A stretch of 64,000 nt of DNA from Aotearoamyces nothofagi (GCA_015345905.1 JADDTR010000001.1:186001-250000); one strand, 5' to 3'; positions 1 to 11,951 are shown, counted from the stretch's first letter. Made by a program: numbers and translations. Notes: generated by a model from the letters alone, not told the origin.

Positions 1-366
1 CGGCGTAAGCTTGAATGCGACCTCATTGCGGAGAACCAAATCGACGTGCACAATGTAAGCCTCGATATGAATGAGCTGGTAGTTGAAGAGAGCCTCAATC
101 AACGGATTGTCATCCTTACGTAAGTCGGCGTCGGGTGCTTTGGGCAGCATGATCGACGTCAGTGTCCAAATCGCATTGGGAGACGACAAGGTTTCCGTTA
201 AACATCTCTGATGCTGGGGGACACTGTTCAGGGGACGCTTGATGCGGTTTATGCGCTTCAGCGTCTGCGTTAACCACGGCTCAACCTTGGAACTCAGAAC
301 AACATTGACCGAGGAGGCTCTAGGAGCGAAAGCAGCCGCCGAGGCAGGTAGTAGCTGCGGAGGCAT
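1..366 (-). CDS. Partial gene, N-terminal part of an unrecognised protein
   Basis: The minus strand is open from an ATG at 366-364 to the left edge, about 122 codons, so only the N-terminus is present. The protein starts MPPQLLPASAAAF, has a basic stretch (QTLKRINRIKRPL) and then a hydrophobic, regular segment (IWTLTSIMLPKAPDADL followed by LFNYQLIHIEAYIVHVDL) that reads like a folded domain. A possible splice donor (CGTAAGG) lies inside the open frame near 120, so part of it could be intronic. The sequence upstream of the ATG is pyrimidine-rich on the minus strand, as in a fungal promoter or leader. I do not recognise the family. The call rests on the long open frame, its composition and the leader. 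Confidence 0.5.
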   Translation of the reverse strand, partial: MPPQLLPASAAAFAPRASSVNVVLSSKVEPWLTQTLKRINRIKRPLNSVPQHQRCLTETLSSPNAIWTLTSIMLPKAPDADLRKDDNPLIEALFNYQLIHIEAYIVHVDLVLRNEVAFKLTP

Positions 367-756
367 CGGAAAGCGGCGGTATTATGGCGGAATGACGAAA
401 GACGGATCTGATTATGGGCGGCGATACGAGATATGAGGCTCGGGATTCGAGAGGGCGTCTCGGGAGGAGTCTCTCGTGAACGGGGTAGAAACGGAGTGGG
501 AATTTGGAAAACAGCGTGAGGTAGTAAAGAAGAAGGAAACAGATATTTTGGGCGGCCCCAAGACGAGGGAATTAGTATGCGCGCCTTAAACAGGAGATGA
601 GAAAGGTACGGACGAGTAAATCGTGGGGAAGGAAAGGAAGAAAAGAGCACGGGAGGTTGCGCAACAGCCATGGTTATAGGTGATGGCTGACGGCATGTGG
701 TGGAGTTGAATGAGTGGACTGGGGGGGGGCGGAGGGGAGTGGATGCAGACGCAGGA

Positions 757-840
757 CGAGGGCGAGGGCGAGGGCGAGAGCGAGGGCGAGGGCGAGGTGG
801 GCCGCTGGGCTGGTGGGCAGGTGGGCAGGTGGGCTGGCTG
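757..840 (+). repeat. (GAGGGC)n microsatellite followed by G-rich (GGTGGGCA)n tract
   Basis: A hexamer array, GAGGGC with one variant copy, runs from about 757 to 797. It passes into a stretch with at least four GGG runs separated by 4-5 bases (about 805-840), which fits the rule for G-quadruplex formation on the plus strand. Confidence 0.8.
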
Positions 841-1455
841 GTGGGCTGGTGCTGTAGGCTGCGTCAGGGTGCAGCAGGGAGAGCAAGGCAAGTACCAGTA
901 CAGTACAGGACAGGACAGTACAGTTATCCGCCCGGACAGGACAGGACAGAGCTGGCTGCGTCGCTGCGTCGCTGCCACTGGGCTGGCGGTAGCGGTAGCG
1001 GCAGCGGCAGCAGCAGCAGCAGCAGTGTAGCGAATGGGTCAACGGGCGGGCGCGGCGGGCAGCAGGCAGCAGGCAGCAGCAGCAGGCAGGCAGGCGACCT
1101 GTAGCGGGCGATTGGGGACGGCGGACGGCGGACGGTGGGCGGTGGATGTCGCCTACAGCACCTGAAGAAGCCTCCTGGCGGACGAGACGCGGGCGCGAGG
1201 GCGGCGGCCAGCCAGGGCAGCGGCCAGCCAGGGCTTACAGGGCACACACCCAGCGTACGCTGTCAGGCATCGCTAGACACGCAGCAACAGGGCCTTACAG
1301 GGCTTGCCGGACAGGGCTTACAGAGCCTACAGGGCCTACAGGGCACCGACGGAGAATATCTGCCGCCGACAGCGTACAGCGTGCAGCGTGCAGCGTGCAG
1401 CGTACAGCCCCCCAGCGCCCGCCAGCCTGCAGGCCCCCGCCACTGATCCGGACTC

Positions 1456-1531
1456 TCCATCGCCATCGCCATCGCCATCGCTATCGCCATCGCCATCGCC
1501 ATCGTGGGCCTTGGGCCTTGGGCCTTGGGGG
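1456..1531 (+). repeat. (CCATCG)n array abutting (GGGCCTT)n array
   Basis: About eight CCATCG hexamers, one with a C-to-T variant, lie at 1456-1504. They are followed at once by three GGGCCTT heptamers and a final GGGGG at 1505-1531. The second array has four G-runs with four-base loops. Confidence 0.85.
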
Positions 1532-1918
1532 CTGTGCTGTGCCAACCCACCTGCACATCTGCGAATCTGTGCATGCCCAAGAGCCCGGCCTCGACGCATA
1601 CGAGCACGGCGCCGTCAGGAAACGGCCTCCTCGCAACCGCGCAGCAGCCTCGCAACTCGGCAAGGCAGAGGGAAGCTGAAAGCTGCGCGAAGCCTACTAC
1701 AACACGACTAATGCACCGCCGAGGCAAGGTTTCCCGCCAGAGACGACAGAGACGACAGAGACGACAGAGAGACAGACCGGGAGAGGCATCGCCGTCATAC
1801 TGCGCTGCAGGCATTCGCGGGCATTACTGCCGCAGGAGTGGCACGTCGGTTTCTGTCATCTCTCAACAAACGGCATACGGGATGCGGAACACGGACAGAA
1901 CAGAAACAGGACTCCTCA

Positions 1919-1965
1919 AGACCAAGACCACGACCACGACCAAGACCACGACCAAGACCACGGCG
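1919..1965 (+). repeat. (ACCACG/ACCAAG)n hexamer array
   Basis: Alternating ACCACG and ACCAAG hexamers. They read as Lys/Thr or Pro/Arg repeats in different frames, which explains the spurious open frames here. Confidence 0.8.
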
Positions 1966-4600
1966 CAGCCAGGCGAAGGGCCTTCCACAGTTAAGCAGCT
2001 GCGCTTATGCACTTGCCAGGTTCCATTGCGCCCTATTCTGCGGTCTACCTCGCTGTATTCGCCGCAGAAACATCGCATACTCCCCAATCCAATCCGTCCC
2101 ACTGATTGATATCCTCCGAGTAAGCGTTCTGTTTCAAGTGCGTACCCCCGTCCTCCCAGAACGGTCAACTACGAAATTGCTTCATAATGCGACGCCTGCA
2201 AATAGAAGGCCAGCAGCAGGAAATCAGGGCACACTGTAATATCAGCGGTGGGACCTGGGCTGGTGAGCCCGTAGACTATAATACCTGTGTTAAGCCGGAG
2301 GACGGCGCGCCAATGCAGACATGTATGTACAGGTACAACCGGCCGAGATGGCTACAGTATGCTTTCTGTCGACGGCGATGACATGCATGCATGGAAACTG
2401 CATGCTACTCTGCGGAAAGAGTCATTACGACGGACTGCATGCGCGGCACTGCACAACCTGAAACACATCCTGAGAAGTCTCGAAGGGGTTGCAGAGTACG
2501 GATGTGTAGTAGCAATCGAGAGATCGAGTCAGAAAGGACGTCAGCATCTGCACACTCCTGCACCCTTCTTCACGTGTTGCAACCTCCCTCCCTCTCTCCC
2601 TCAGAGGCCGAGTATTGAAGCATACCTCTGTGAGTCCTTGATCCCTGATATGGATACAATAGGCATCATAAGAGTCTCCTGCGTGAAGAGGTCTCCTGTC
2701 TCCTGCCTCCTGCCTCTGGCCTCCGGTCTCCTAAGACTGCCTAGGTCCAGATCTGGGGTAGAAGCATCCGCCCATGTCCGTCCCTCAAGCTCATGCCGCA
2801 AGGTATATCGGGAAGAAGGCGTCCATGGAGCGCGAAGTCGACACAGTAGACCATGATGGGAAGCCGTGCTAGAGCGACGATGCGGAGTCCTGCTGTCCCG
2901 TCGTTGGCATTTTCGTGAGAAACCACCCTTGTTAGTCGAAAGGAGTCAGCTGAGGTGTGTCTGATTTACGGCAACTTCTGAATTTTCATTCGCTGGCTTC
3001 ATTTTCGGCCATGTGGAGCTGGCCTCGTGAATTGCCACTTCTGCAACCTGATTCGCCCAAACCAAGAAATTCTTTCAGGAAAAATAAAAGCTCGCCGGAA
3101 TTACCTTTTTCATGTGACGGGCGAAGGCGAAGGCGAAGGCGAAGAGAGAGATGAGAGAGTAAGGTATGGTATGGTATGGTGGGTGGAGATTCGGAGAGCC
3201 GGAGAGGCTGTGGGCGGTTAAGTGACGAGTGGCCGAGTGGTCGAGTGGCCGAGGACACAGGTACGGAGTAGGTACGGAGAGACGGGCAGTGCACAGCAGC
3301 GGCGACCGCGTGATGGCCCTGAGGGTGAAGCATGCAGAGAGCCGTGCAAGTGCAAGAGCAAGCACAGTACATGAGTACCACTCGCCACCGGCATCTAAGG
3401 GCAACGAGATCCTTCTCCGGGCAGCATGGTTGTAGACCAAGGAACAAGCAGCCAGCAGCAAGCAGCAAGCAACAGGTACCAACGGACAAGTATCAAGTAT
3501 CAAATACCAAGAACCAAGAACCAAGATCCAAGAAAAACATCAAGTCATACGCGCATAGCGGCATTGTTAATTCGTGGCAAAGGACACCCAAGGTGGCGTC
3601 GTACGCGGGTAGGGATGGTGCATACGACATCTAACTATCATCTGCATATCTGCGCATCTGCGTCCATACCTGCAGACTGCAGAAGACATCTCCCAAATAT
3701 AGAGTGCGCAGGACCACAACAGTACCTAGACATACCACTGCGCTGTACTGCACTGTACTGTGAGGCAAGTGCCCAGGACTGCTGCGCACAGCACTGCACC
3801 CGCATGCTTACTGCGCACTGCGAATCTCGACGAGGGCGAGGCTGAACAGTGAGTCCGGTTCCGAGGATGGAAGGTTTGGAAGGTAGGGGGTACCGTCGCC
3901 TCTATCCTCTTGCCTGCTTACTCGCTGGTCTCGGCGACACCGCCTCCTGCCTCGTGACTTTGCATCTCGTATATCGTTCAGCATGCAGACGGATCCTCCA
4001 TTCTCGGTCTCCATGCTCGGTTTCCATACCTGATGGCAACTATAACTAAATGGCCGACGCTCAGCCTGTCAATCACTGCTGCCTGTTAACACTATGCATC
4101 CCCCAGGCTCTCTACTGCAGATTCCCTTTTGATGCAATTCCGTATCGTGGCAGGCGCGCCATAGGCACTCCCTTTCTTGACCTCTTGACGCCCCGTTCCG
4201 ACGGGCACCACGGGACATGGCAGAGATGGCAGGTCTCGTCTACCCGGGAGTCGAGAGTCGGGACTCGTATCGCATGGCGACGCATTGAAGGCCATGCGCG
4301 CCGGCTCCTCGCATTATCACCATCACTCACATAGCTAACCAGCTGACCTGGATCGGTGCAGGGTAGTCTGAAGGGACGGATACCCGTTACCGACGACTGA
4401 CTGGGTATGTATATACAGTTCTGTCGTTACACGCGTCTGCAACTCGTGTACCTTCCGCCGTATGGACGGAAAGGGACCAGACAGGTAAGGTAGTAAGTAG
4501 CACGCCGTGTGAGACGTGGGTAAGAGTTGTAACGAGTAACATGACACCAGCGGTTACTGGTGCGGCGCATGACATGGGCCAACTCACGACTCCTCTCATC

Positions 4601-4660
4601 TTGTCCATCTAGCCCATCTCGCCCATCTCGCCCATCTCGCCCATCTTGCTCATCTTGTTT
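4601..4660 (+). repeat. 9-bp minisatellite (GCCCATCTC)n
   Basis: About five near-perfect copies of a 9-bp unit with edge variants (CTAGCCCATC, CTTGCTCATC). A 9-bp unit with related letters (GTCTCGCCC) recurs at 11952. Confidence 0.8.
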
Positions 4661-4790
4661 TCTAGAAACCCGACGGAAGCCCTTCTGCTCTATCGGCCCG
4701 GTGATCCTGTTTCACTGTTTCAGGCGAGGCTGGGCTGTGCTGTGCCGGGATGGGCGTGAACCCCTATCGATAAGGGCCCCTATATACATA

Positions 4791-4838
4791 CATAGCATAG
4801 CCATAGCCATAGCCATAGCCATAGCCATAGCCATAGCC
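4791..4838 (+). repeat. (CATAGC)n microsatellite
   Basis: About seven CATAGC hexamers, preceded by TATATACATACATAG. Confidence 0.85.
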
Positions 4839-4929
4839 GTCCTGCACAACTCCCTACCCAAGTAATACTTGCCTACCACTCCATCGTCGCCGCAGCCCAT
4901 CACATCACCTCCTGTCTCAAAAGACCTCC

Positions 4930-5560
4930 CACAACACCATCCCCCACCCTTCTATTTGCGCATCCCATCTCGCCCTTCTTTCCTGTCCCCCTCTCTCTCT
5001 CTCTCCCTCTCTCTGATCGCCAGCTCGGCGCCTCCTTTCCGACACACAAAACCAGCACCCGCACAGCAGAAACACAGCCACCAAAAAAAAAAAAAAAAAC
5101 CACGCGCCCCCCATACCACACGCGCCCGCTCCGTTCGCCTCTACCACGCACGCACAGCCGTCGCAGAAAGAGAAGGAAAGAGAAAAATATCATCTCCCAT
5201 CCCCCCCCCCTTGACGAGCTGAACGAAACCCAACAATTACCCCCCTTTTGCCCCCTCTCTCTCTCTCTCTCTCCACTCCACCTTTCTTTCGTTCCGCGCC
5301 GTCGCAACGCTCCATCTCGCCTGTCTCTCTCTCGCCAGGTCGGCGTCGGCGTCGGCGTCGCAGAATCCACCCGGCCTCGCGCCGCGGGGTTGGGCTTGGG
5401 TGCTGGCCGGCGCGCGCCTGCTGCGAGGCTGTGCTGTGCTGTGCTGTGCATGGGCTGTGCTGTGTATGCGCTGCATCTACCTACCTACCAGCCTACCTAC
5501 CAGCCTACCTACCCTATCTTCCCCTATCTTCCCCTACCCTACCTCGTCGAGTCGAGCCCT
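4930..5560 (+). other. Long pyrimidine-rich tract
   Basis: About 630 bp with a strong C+T bias on the plus strand. It includes CTCTCT runs (4985-5015 and 5257-5275), one A17 run near 5082, and CTACCTAC and CTGTG repeats near 5430-5515. Such tracts usually mark promoters and leaders of highly expressed fungal genes, but no coding sequence follows on the plus strand. It could be the leader of a non-coding RNA or simply repeat-driven. Confidence 0.5.
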
Positions 5561-6325
5561 GGTTGACCTGATCATCTTGCCTACCGTAGGGGGCGCGGGA
5601 GAGAGACAGCGGCTCGGCCGTCTCCGTCTCCGTCTTCTTGTCTTGGTCTTTTACTTTTTTGCGGCACGCATAGCACAGCACAGTGGCTCTCGCTCGCACG
5701 TGGGACAAAGACCGGCAGGGCCGCCTTTGAACTAGATATATATATATATGCATATGTATCGGGTCTATCTATTTTGCGATTTGTGATCTGGCTTTGTGCT
5801 TCGTGCTGTGTGCCCTGTGAGATCTGACGTCTTGATTTTTTTTTTTTGGCAAAACTCGAGAGTGGGCAGCGTAGCAGCAGCAGCAGCAAGCCTCTTGTTC
5901 TTTCACGGTAGACGTCCTCAGTCCCCTCAAACCAAGATAGGCATATACATACTATCCATTCCATTCCGGGCGAGACGTCATGTACAGGTACCGGTAATGC
6001 CCGGCGATCTAAATCTAGCTATACGTTCGAACCATAGATCCCCGATCCAATCCATCGTTATTCAAATACCCGAATCCCATCCACCCAGAGAGCAAAAGCA
6101 ATTCAGATCCTCCACACCAAAGTATAACATAACGATATGCTTCCCCCCCCCCAAAAAGCGCCGCCTGCTAATTTCCATTTCAGATGAAAAATCTCAATTG
6201 AAAGCTCAAGAGGGAGCGTTTGTTCCCCAGCTATACCCGCACCACAAAACGCCATCTAAAATGCTTTCGATCATGCGCCTACGAGCTTCCTTATGTCACC
6301 GATGCCTGCCGTATGTTCACTTTTT

Positions 6326-9300
6326 TTATCCGTTGCTTCCTGGACCACCAATACCACTGCCGTTATCTGCACCTTGATCGTTGATCGGTAGTCCCCCCAT
6401 TCCGATTTCCATGCCATATCCCACCCCTCCAATACCTCCAGATCCTAGGCCGGAGAACAAGGCTAGATTGCCATCTTGACTGACATCTGGTGGCTGCATA
6501 TTGAATGGCATGAACCAAGCACTTGTCGGCTCATTTATCCATCCCGACGTCATACCTCCACCCATTCCCATATCCCATCCTGCCCCGTGCGTTATGCCAT
6601 CTAGCATATGGTGCGGCTGCCCTTGTTCCATGCCCGCATAAGCACCGAAGACTAGTTGGCGGTCGAGCGGAGGAACCATGCCTTGTTGCTGTGAAGGAAA
6701 GAGAATGTCCGGAGAGTAGTATGCAGGATTTCCATAGATGTTGGATGGGCTAAGATTGGCATACGGCTGAGGAACTTGTTGGTTAGGTAATTGCATAGGT
6801 TCAGATGCCTGAGTAAGATTCCGAACATTAGCGTTTTGTGAATTCTGTAGTCCCGGTTGCTGAAGTGATTGAGCTAGAGTCTGCTTCTTCGACTTGCGTT
6901 TGTTTGGTTTAATAGTCTCCGGTGGGAGTGGCGACTCGAGGGTGTGAAAGAATTCCTCCACCGTGTGGTAGTCTGATTTTTGCTCCAGCACAGCATCGCC
7001 ACCTTTCTCCTTCTTCATGTTCACCGCAGGATCTTCAAAATCGGTCTGTGAGACACCGTGAGGATAGCGATCGAACCAGTCTCCGTACGCAAATACCGAA
7101 CGAGTTTGGTCCGTACCGCTAGCACCAGGTCCTTTCCTTGCAGCGTCTGCACATGACCGGAATTGATTCTTCAAGTGCTCGGCGGTCCAGTGGAATGCAC
7201 CCCAATATCTCTTCATTTTTGTGAGATAGCGGACGTTGGTTGCTAAGTTCTTCTTTGCCAACGCCTCAGTCGGGCTGTGTTTCGAAAATACCGCTGCCAT
7301 TTGAACAGAGCTCGACAAGAAAGCGCAATATCCTGTAAATGGAGCGGCTACAGGATGCTTTTCCGCTTCCCGGAGCAGCTCCGAGATTCGTTTTCCAGCC
7401 TCGAACGCTTTTCCCGCGGCCTTTGCAGCGAAATCTCGGGGAGTATCCTTTGGTAGCCGGCCGCCTGGGTATCCATGGAGGGTAATGTGATATAAAAAGA
7501 GGACATTGTGGTGTATTATGATATGTAGAAATAAGAACTGGTTGGCCATTCGCTCGGTATCATGCGTGGCCAAATTATCCTCGGTGTATTTCAGAGAGTC
7601 GGGCAAAGTCTCAATAAATGCCTCTGCCTGGTTGGAAAGATCAACAAATCGAGATTCAGGCTCCCAGACTCGACGAGGGTCTGTTTCTCTACCGCCTTGA
7701 AAATGATAGATGCATATCCGGCCCCATAAAGCTATTGCACGAATGATATATGCTGCAACGCCCATGTTTTCCTTTGCATTTGACAGCTGCCCGGCATCAG
7801 CGGGTACCGGATAAAGTACTCCGCCCTGCAAGTCTTCAGTTGGACCCTCAATGTCCAGCTGAAAGAACGTCTCTCGAATGGGTAATTGCAGCCTGATCGT
7901 CTCTTCTTTTATGAACATGGGCCTATCGGCTCCGGATGAATTGAAGCGATCCATCAGAAAGCAAGCCCACATGGTCCTTCGACGGATCTCTCGATCAATA
8001 AAACTGAGGTGGATTCTACCAGTATCGGATAATTTGCACGGGTCGTAGTCAAGGTCCCGATGTAACTGCAAAGCATATGCCATCCGTATAGCCATACCAC
8101 CGAGTGCCCAACTTCTGCCACCATAACATGTTCCGAATTCGTGAAGTCCAAGCAGGAGCAAGCAGGTCAGTATCGTGATGTTAGGCCAGTCGTATCTCCT
8201 CATGCAGATATTCCGAGCCTCCAGCGCCCATTGCTCTCCTCGTAGAAAGGCCGGGGGGGTGTTGAGCTTCGGATGAGTCGAAAATCGGGCTGAAACTGCG
8301 CAAACCGCTAGGATCAAAACAGGCGGCACTGTACCAGCTCTGTTCATGGTTAAGATGGCACTCCATGTGATATTGGCGGGTATCAACTTACTTGAGTTTG
8401 CGCATAAAGCTCGGTTTGTGCAGCAGGTGGTATGCCTGACCATATAGGTTCTCAAAAAATACTTCTGCCAGGTGTTCCTGAATTTCTGGCGAGGGCAGCG
8501 CCTCGACTCCTTCTGTCAGTAGTTCCTTCTCCTCTGCCTCTTGGGGGAGTAAGGATCCTGGTGCTCCAGAATCACCGTTTGCGTGAGACGTAGATCTAGC
8601 CCAAGCGTCAAGTTCAGAGCCGAATGCCTCTTCAGCTGCCCGCTTTTTGTCGACACTCCCCCGAATTGGGACCGTACCCGGTATGGCAGGCTTCACCTGC
8701 GCCCTCGTTATAGTTGGGAGGTCTTGTTCCTCTTTCGGGACAATTTTTATTATGCGTTCCTCCATCCTTTTCAGCCGTTTATCCAGCATGGCCATGTAAT
8801 CCGTTCGTGGTGCCGCTTTCCTCGTGGTGACCTTATATACACACGGTATCCTCGACCGGAGACAATGCTTGCATGCAGGCTTCTCGCCCGAACATCGTAT
8901 CTTCTTCCTCCTACACGCTATACATGCTAGCGGCAGTCTCTTCCTCTCCTTTCCTGCCTTCGTCTTTAGCTCGGTCCAGGCTGGCGTCGGGTCGTCTTTC
9001 TCAGCCCTTGTCTTGGACCCCAGGTCGCTTCCATCACCGGCACCAGCGCCACCCATAGCAAATTCGTCACTGTATGTATCTAGACCGCCTGCGCGATGAC
9101 TCTCCGGGCTCGCTCCATCTGATCCATCCATGCTCCCATTCCGAGCCTGCATCGCCTGCGTGCTACCGCTGAAGCTTCCGCGCCCTGCTATTACTGATGC
9201 GATAGAACCTTGACGGTCTGACAGAGAATCTCGTGTACACAGGCTGTTTGGATCAGAAGCCTGCTCCCGCTTCGCCTCCATCGCCCCATCGGTGCCTGCG

Positions 9301-9536
9301 TTATTTGGTATGTCTTGGAAAGGGAAGGAAAAGTCGACAGATTGCGAGCTGCCGAGCGCGTTGAGATTTGCGGCAAGGTGTGCGTCCTGCGAGTGGTTAA
9401 TCTGATCCATCATGAAGGCGTCAATGTCTAGCGACTGGTGTGAAGGGGAAATGATCGAAGCTCGTACATCCGAGTCCGAAATGATGCTGGTGACATGTGC
9501 GGAATAATCAACGGGCGTGTGGTGAGGAGGCATCAT
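6326..9536 (-). CDS. Zn2Cys6 fungal transcription factor with fungal_trans domain
   Basis: Nuclear DNA-binding regulator, 1,052 aa in two exons (9536-8392 and 8339-6326). The 52-bp intron starts GTAAGTTG and ends AACAG, and the exons join in frame. I start at ATG 9536 (MMPPHHTP); frame upstream of it lacks a better ATG. The Zn2Cys6 cluster has Cys at residues 205, 208, 215, 222, 225 and 232 with the core LACIACRRKKIRC, then a basic linker and a predicted coiled coil (MLDKRLKRMEERI). The middle homology region lies at about 360-600 and includes a basic RREIRRR-type turn (IDREIRRRTMWACFLMDRF). The C-terminus is rich in Gln, Asn, Pro and Gly, as in activation regions. The intron falls just before the middle homology region (after MRKLK). 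The target pathway cannot be told from sequence; I do not recognise a named regulator. Confidence 0.9.
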
Positions 9537-10140
9537 AGAGCAACCATATATTATAGCAGCTATAGGGTTAAGTTCGAGGACGTATAGAAGTCCTATCCTC
9601 GCATAGTACAGGCTATCATAATAGAGATACAACAACCATCGTTATATCCCGAGGAGCCTGTGCCTAGGAGGACGCCCGCAGGCGCAGACGCGTATCGGCA
9701 GGGTTTGCGTGTCGATTCGAGGCGGCCGTTGTCCGTCCAGTGCTATGTACATGAGCTACGGGCCTCGGAAGTAAATGACGCAGTAGCGAGATGCAGAGAT
9801 GGAAGTTATCAAGATGGAGAGATGGAGAGATGGAAGAATGGGCGGCTGATGGCGGCATAGAACAGCCAAGGCGACTGGGAGAGGGCGGGATGCGAGGAAT
9901 AGTAGTAGCTTCGAAGGTCGAAGCTTGAAGCTGCGACGAGATGAGAGGTGAGGTGAGAGGTTAGAGAGAGGCACGCCCAAGCTCAGCTCAAGCCCAAGTT
10001 GCGGAGGGTTCGCGGGTGCACGACCGGTATGCTGTGGGAATAGCGTTGGCTTGCCCGCGGATGTAGGGTCTGAACAATCAAATCTCATAGGCTCTGGCGC
10101 AGCTGGCAGCTATCGGGCATGCTGGGCAGGATGGACGGGT

Positions 10141-10194
10141 GGGTTTGGAGGGTTTGGAGGGTTTGGAGGGTTTGGAGGGTTTGGAGGGTTTGGA
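10141..10194 (+). repeat. (GGGTTTGGA)x6 perfect 9-bp minisatellite
   Basis: Six exact copies of GGGTTTGGA with no variant base, followed by GGACTGGCGGGCTGG. Adjacent units give GGAGGG, so the strand carries six G-runs with short loops. The unit resembles but is not the fungal telomere repeat TTAGGG. Confidence 0.95.
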
Positions 10195-10343
10195 GGACTG
10201 GCGGGCTGGACTGGTGGCCTGGCGGGCGGTGGGCAATGGGCAATGGGCCGTGGGCAGAGTGGGCAGGGCAGAGTGGGCAATGGGGCAGTGGGCGACGGGC
10301 ATGGAGAAGCTCGGCAGAACCTGCCCTGCAACCGCTCGCCCAT

Positions 10344-10413
10344 CGACCGTCGACCGTCGACCGTCCACCGTCCACCGTCCACCGTCCACCGTCATCCGTC
10401 ATCCGTCAACCGC
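10344..10413 (+). repeat. 7-bp minisatellite in blocks of variants
   Basis: Three copies of CGACCGT, then four of CCACCGT, then two of CATCCGT and a decayed CAACCGC. Like variants sit together, which suggests successive local duplications rather than random mutation. Confidence 0.9.
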
Positions 10414-10704
10414 CCGCACTGGGACGCTGGATCAGGGCATGCCGTAGCCGTGAGGTCTACAGTGTGCACCGCAACGGCCACTGCACGCAGCAGCTCGTAA
10501 ACATTGGAGCACTGGGCGCGGCGACGAGTACAGCTTGGCTTGCGAACGCGCTGATGACGGGCCGTCAGTGCGTGCATCTCCATCCTGCCCGGCCTCGCAT
10601 CCTCGACAATGTCCCTGGCGCTGCTGCTCCGCGCTGCTATCGCCACTGCTACTGCTGGGCCATGCGCAGGACCGTATTGCACTGCTTGCACCTTATGTAT
10701 ATTT

Positions 10705-10739
10705 ATCATATCATATCATATCATATCATATGCATATCA
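10705..10739 (+). repeat. (ATATC)n pentamer microsatellite
   Basis: About five tandem ATATC/TCATA units ending in a TATGCATATC near-palindrome. Confidence 0.8.
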
Positions 10740-11386
10740 CATCGGCGTCGACGCAGACCAGATGGCTCGCATGACGGCTCAGAAAGCGCCACAGAGAGCC
10801 CGGGTCCGGTAGTGTGTGGGTGGAAGCCGGCGCAGAAGCTTCGAAACTGTGGAGGCCCAGCCACGGCCAATTATAAAATGCCCGAAGGACGGAGGTGCGC
10901 GAAAGAAGCGACGGGAAGGGGAGGGAGGGAGGGAGAGATGGAGATGGATAGATGGAGAGATGGATAGATGGGCACTGCGGGCTATCTAACCCTTTTGCAC
11001 GATGCACGATACACGACACACGATAGAAAATAGAAAATAGAAAATAGATGGTACACGGTACATAGCACATAGTACACGATACACGGTATACAGGACAAGG
11101 TATGCTCCCCTTCTATGTATATATACAGCAGCATAGCATAGCGTAGTATATACACAGTACATCCCTTGGCAGTACAGCTGCCCGCCCTCTCTCCTCTCTC
11201 CCACTGTCCTCCTGCACTTCCTGTACAGCACTTAATATACCGTCCTTCCTGAACAGCACTTAACTATACCGCACTGTACTGTTCTGGGCTGTATCCAGGT
11301 GCCTTAGTCTGTGCCAAGGGGTCGCCGTCTGTTCACGCGCCGCTCTAGACTGCCATGCCCCTCCCCATGACGCTTCTGCCGGCAGA

Positions 11387-11590
11387 CAGACAGACAGACA
11401 GACAGACAGCCAGCCAGACATGCCCGCCCTGTCCCTCGTAACCTGCGCGCACCGCACTGCACTGCAACCTGGGGTATTGCTGTACAGTGCTGTAGATGAG
11501 GTGACTTGGCATATCTCATACCGCGCACGGTACCGGCACAGGCCCGCAGACAGCTCCTCTGCTCACCTCACCTCACCTCACCTCACCTGC
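11387..11590 (+). repeat. (ACAG)n and (CTCAC)n microsatellites
   Basis: Six or so ACAG tetramers at 11387-11408 and five to six CTCAC pentamers at 11561-11588, separated by ordinary sequence. Confidence 0.8.
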
Positions 11591-11951
11591 CTGCCTTGGC
11601 TGTTTAGTTTATCGGTGCCGACCATCTGGCAGCCGTGTCGGCCATCCTGCACCGAGGCTCTGCGCTGGAAAGGAAGGCCCGGAAGGGCTGAGCTGGGCGT
11701 ATCGCGCCGAGCGGCACAGAGGCCTCAACTCCCCAAAGATGACCCGACAGGCCTGGCGAGCAAATCTCCCTTGGGAGACAGAGCAGAGCAGCGTTGCGTT
11801 GCCGGCGCCCTTGGCCAGATGCAGCGCCGAGGTGCTGCATCGCGCTGCATCGCTGATTGAATTGATCATATGTAGAGGCGACAGTCTCGTGTTGTCCGGA
11901 GCACGAGACAGCAGGTCATGTTCGCGCCCACGGCGACCAAAGACCACCAGT

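Larger units (their letters stand above)
367..6325. other. Gene-free GC-rich region full of simple repeats
   Basis: This is about 6 kb with no coding sequence I can support. The many open frames come from hexamer, 9-mer and other repeats that lack stops in several frames at once, and none shows a conserved domain or splice pattern. The part next to 366 is probably the promoter of the left-edge gene. Sequence just left of 6326 should hold the 3' untranslated region of the regulator at 6.3-9.5 kb. Between them lie G-rich tracts, CT tracts (4930-5560), a poly-A run near 5082, and the repeats listed separately. Confidence 0.6.

Noticed and set aside
586-1814. Several overlapping open frames of 100-180 codons on both strands
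   Set aside because: They are translations of hexamer and other simple repeats without stops. Frames overlap on both strands, none shows a domain or splice pattern, and their starts are often not ATG.
6021-6030. GTTCGAACC, a match to the tRNA B-box
   Set aside because: The flanking bases do not form a T-arm stem, and no A-box or acceptor stem is found at the right distance.
5796-6377. A 193-codon plus-strand frame overlapping the 3' end of the Zn2Cys6 gene
   Set aside because: It begins at a non-ATG codon and has no recognisable domain. It overlaps the expected 3' untranslated region of the convincing minus-strand gene.
10141-10194. Interstitial telomere sequence
   Set aside because: The unit is GGGTTTGGA, not TTAGGG, and there is no neighbouring subtelomeric gene content.
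10119-10967. A 282-codon frame across the GGGTTTGGA array
   Set aside because: The translated repeat (VWRVWR) arises from the minisatellite. There is no conserved sequence in the rest.
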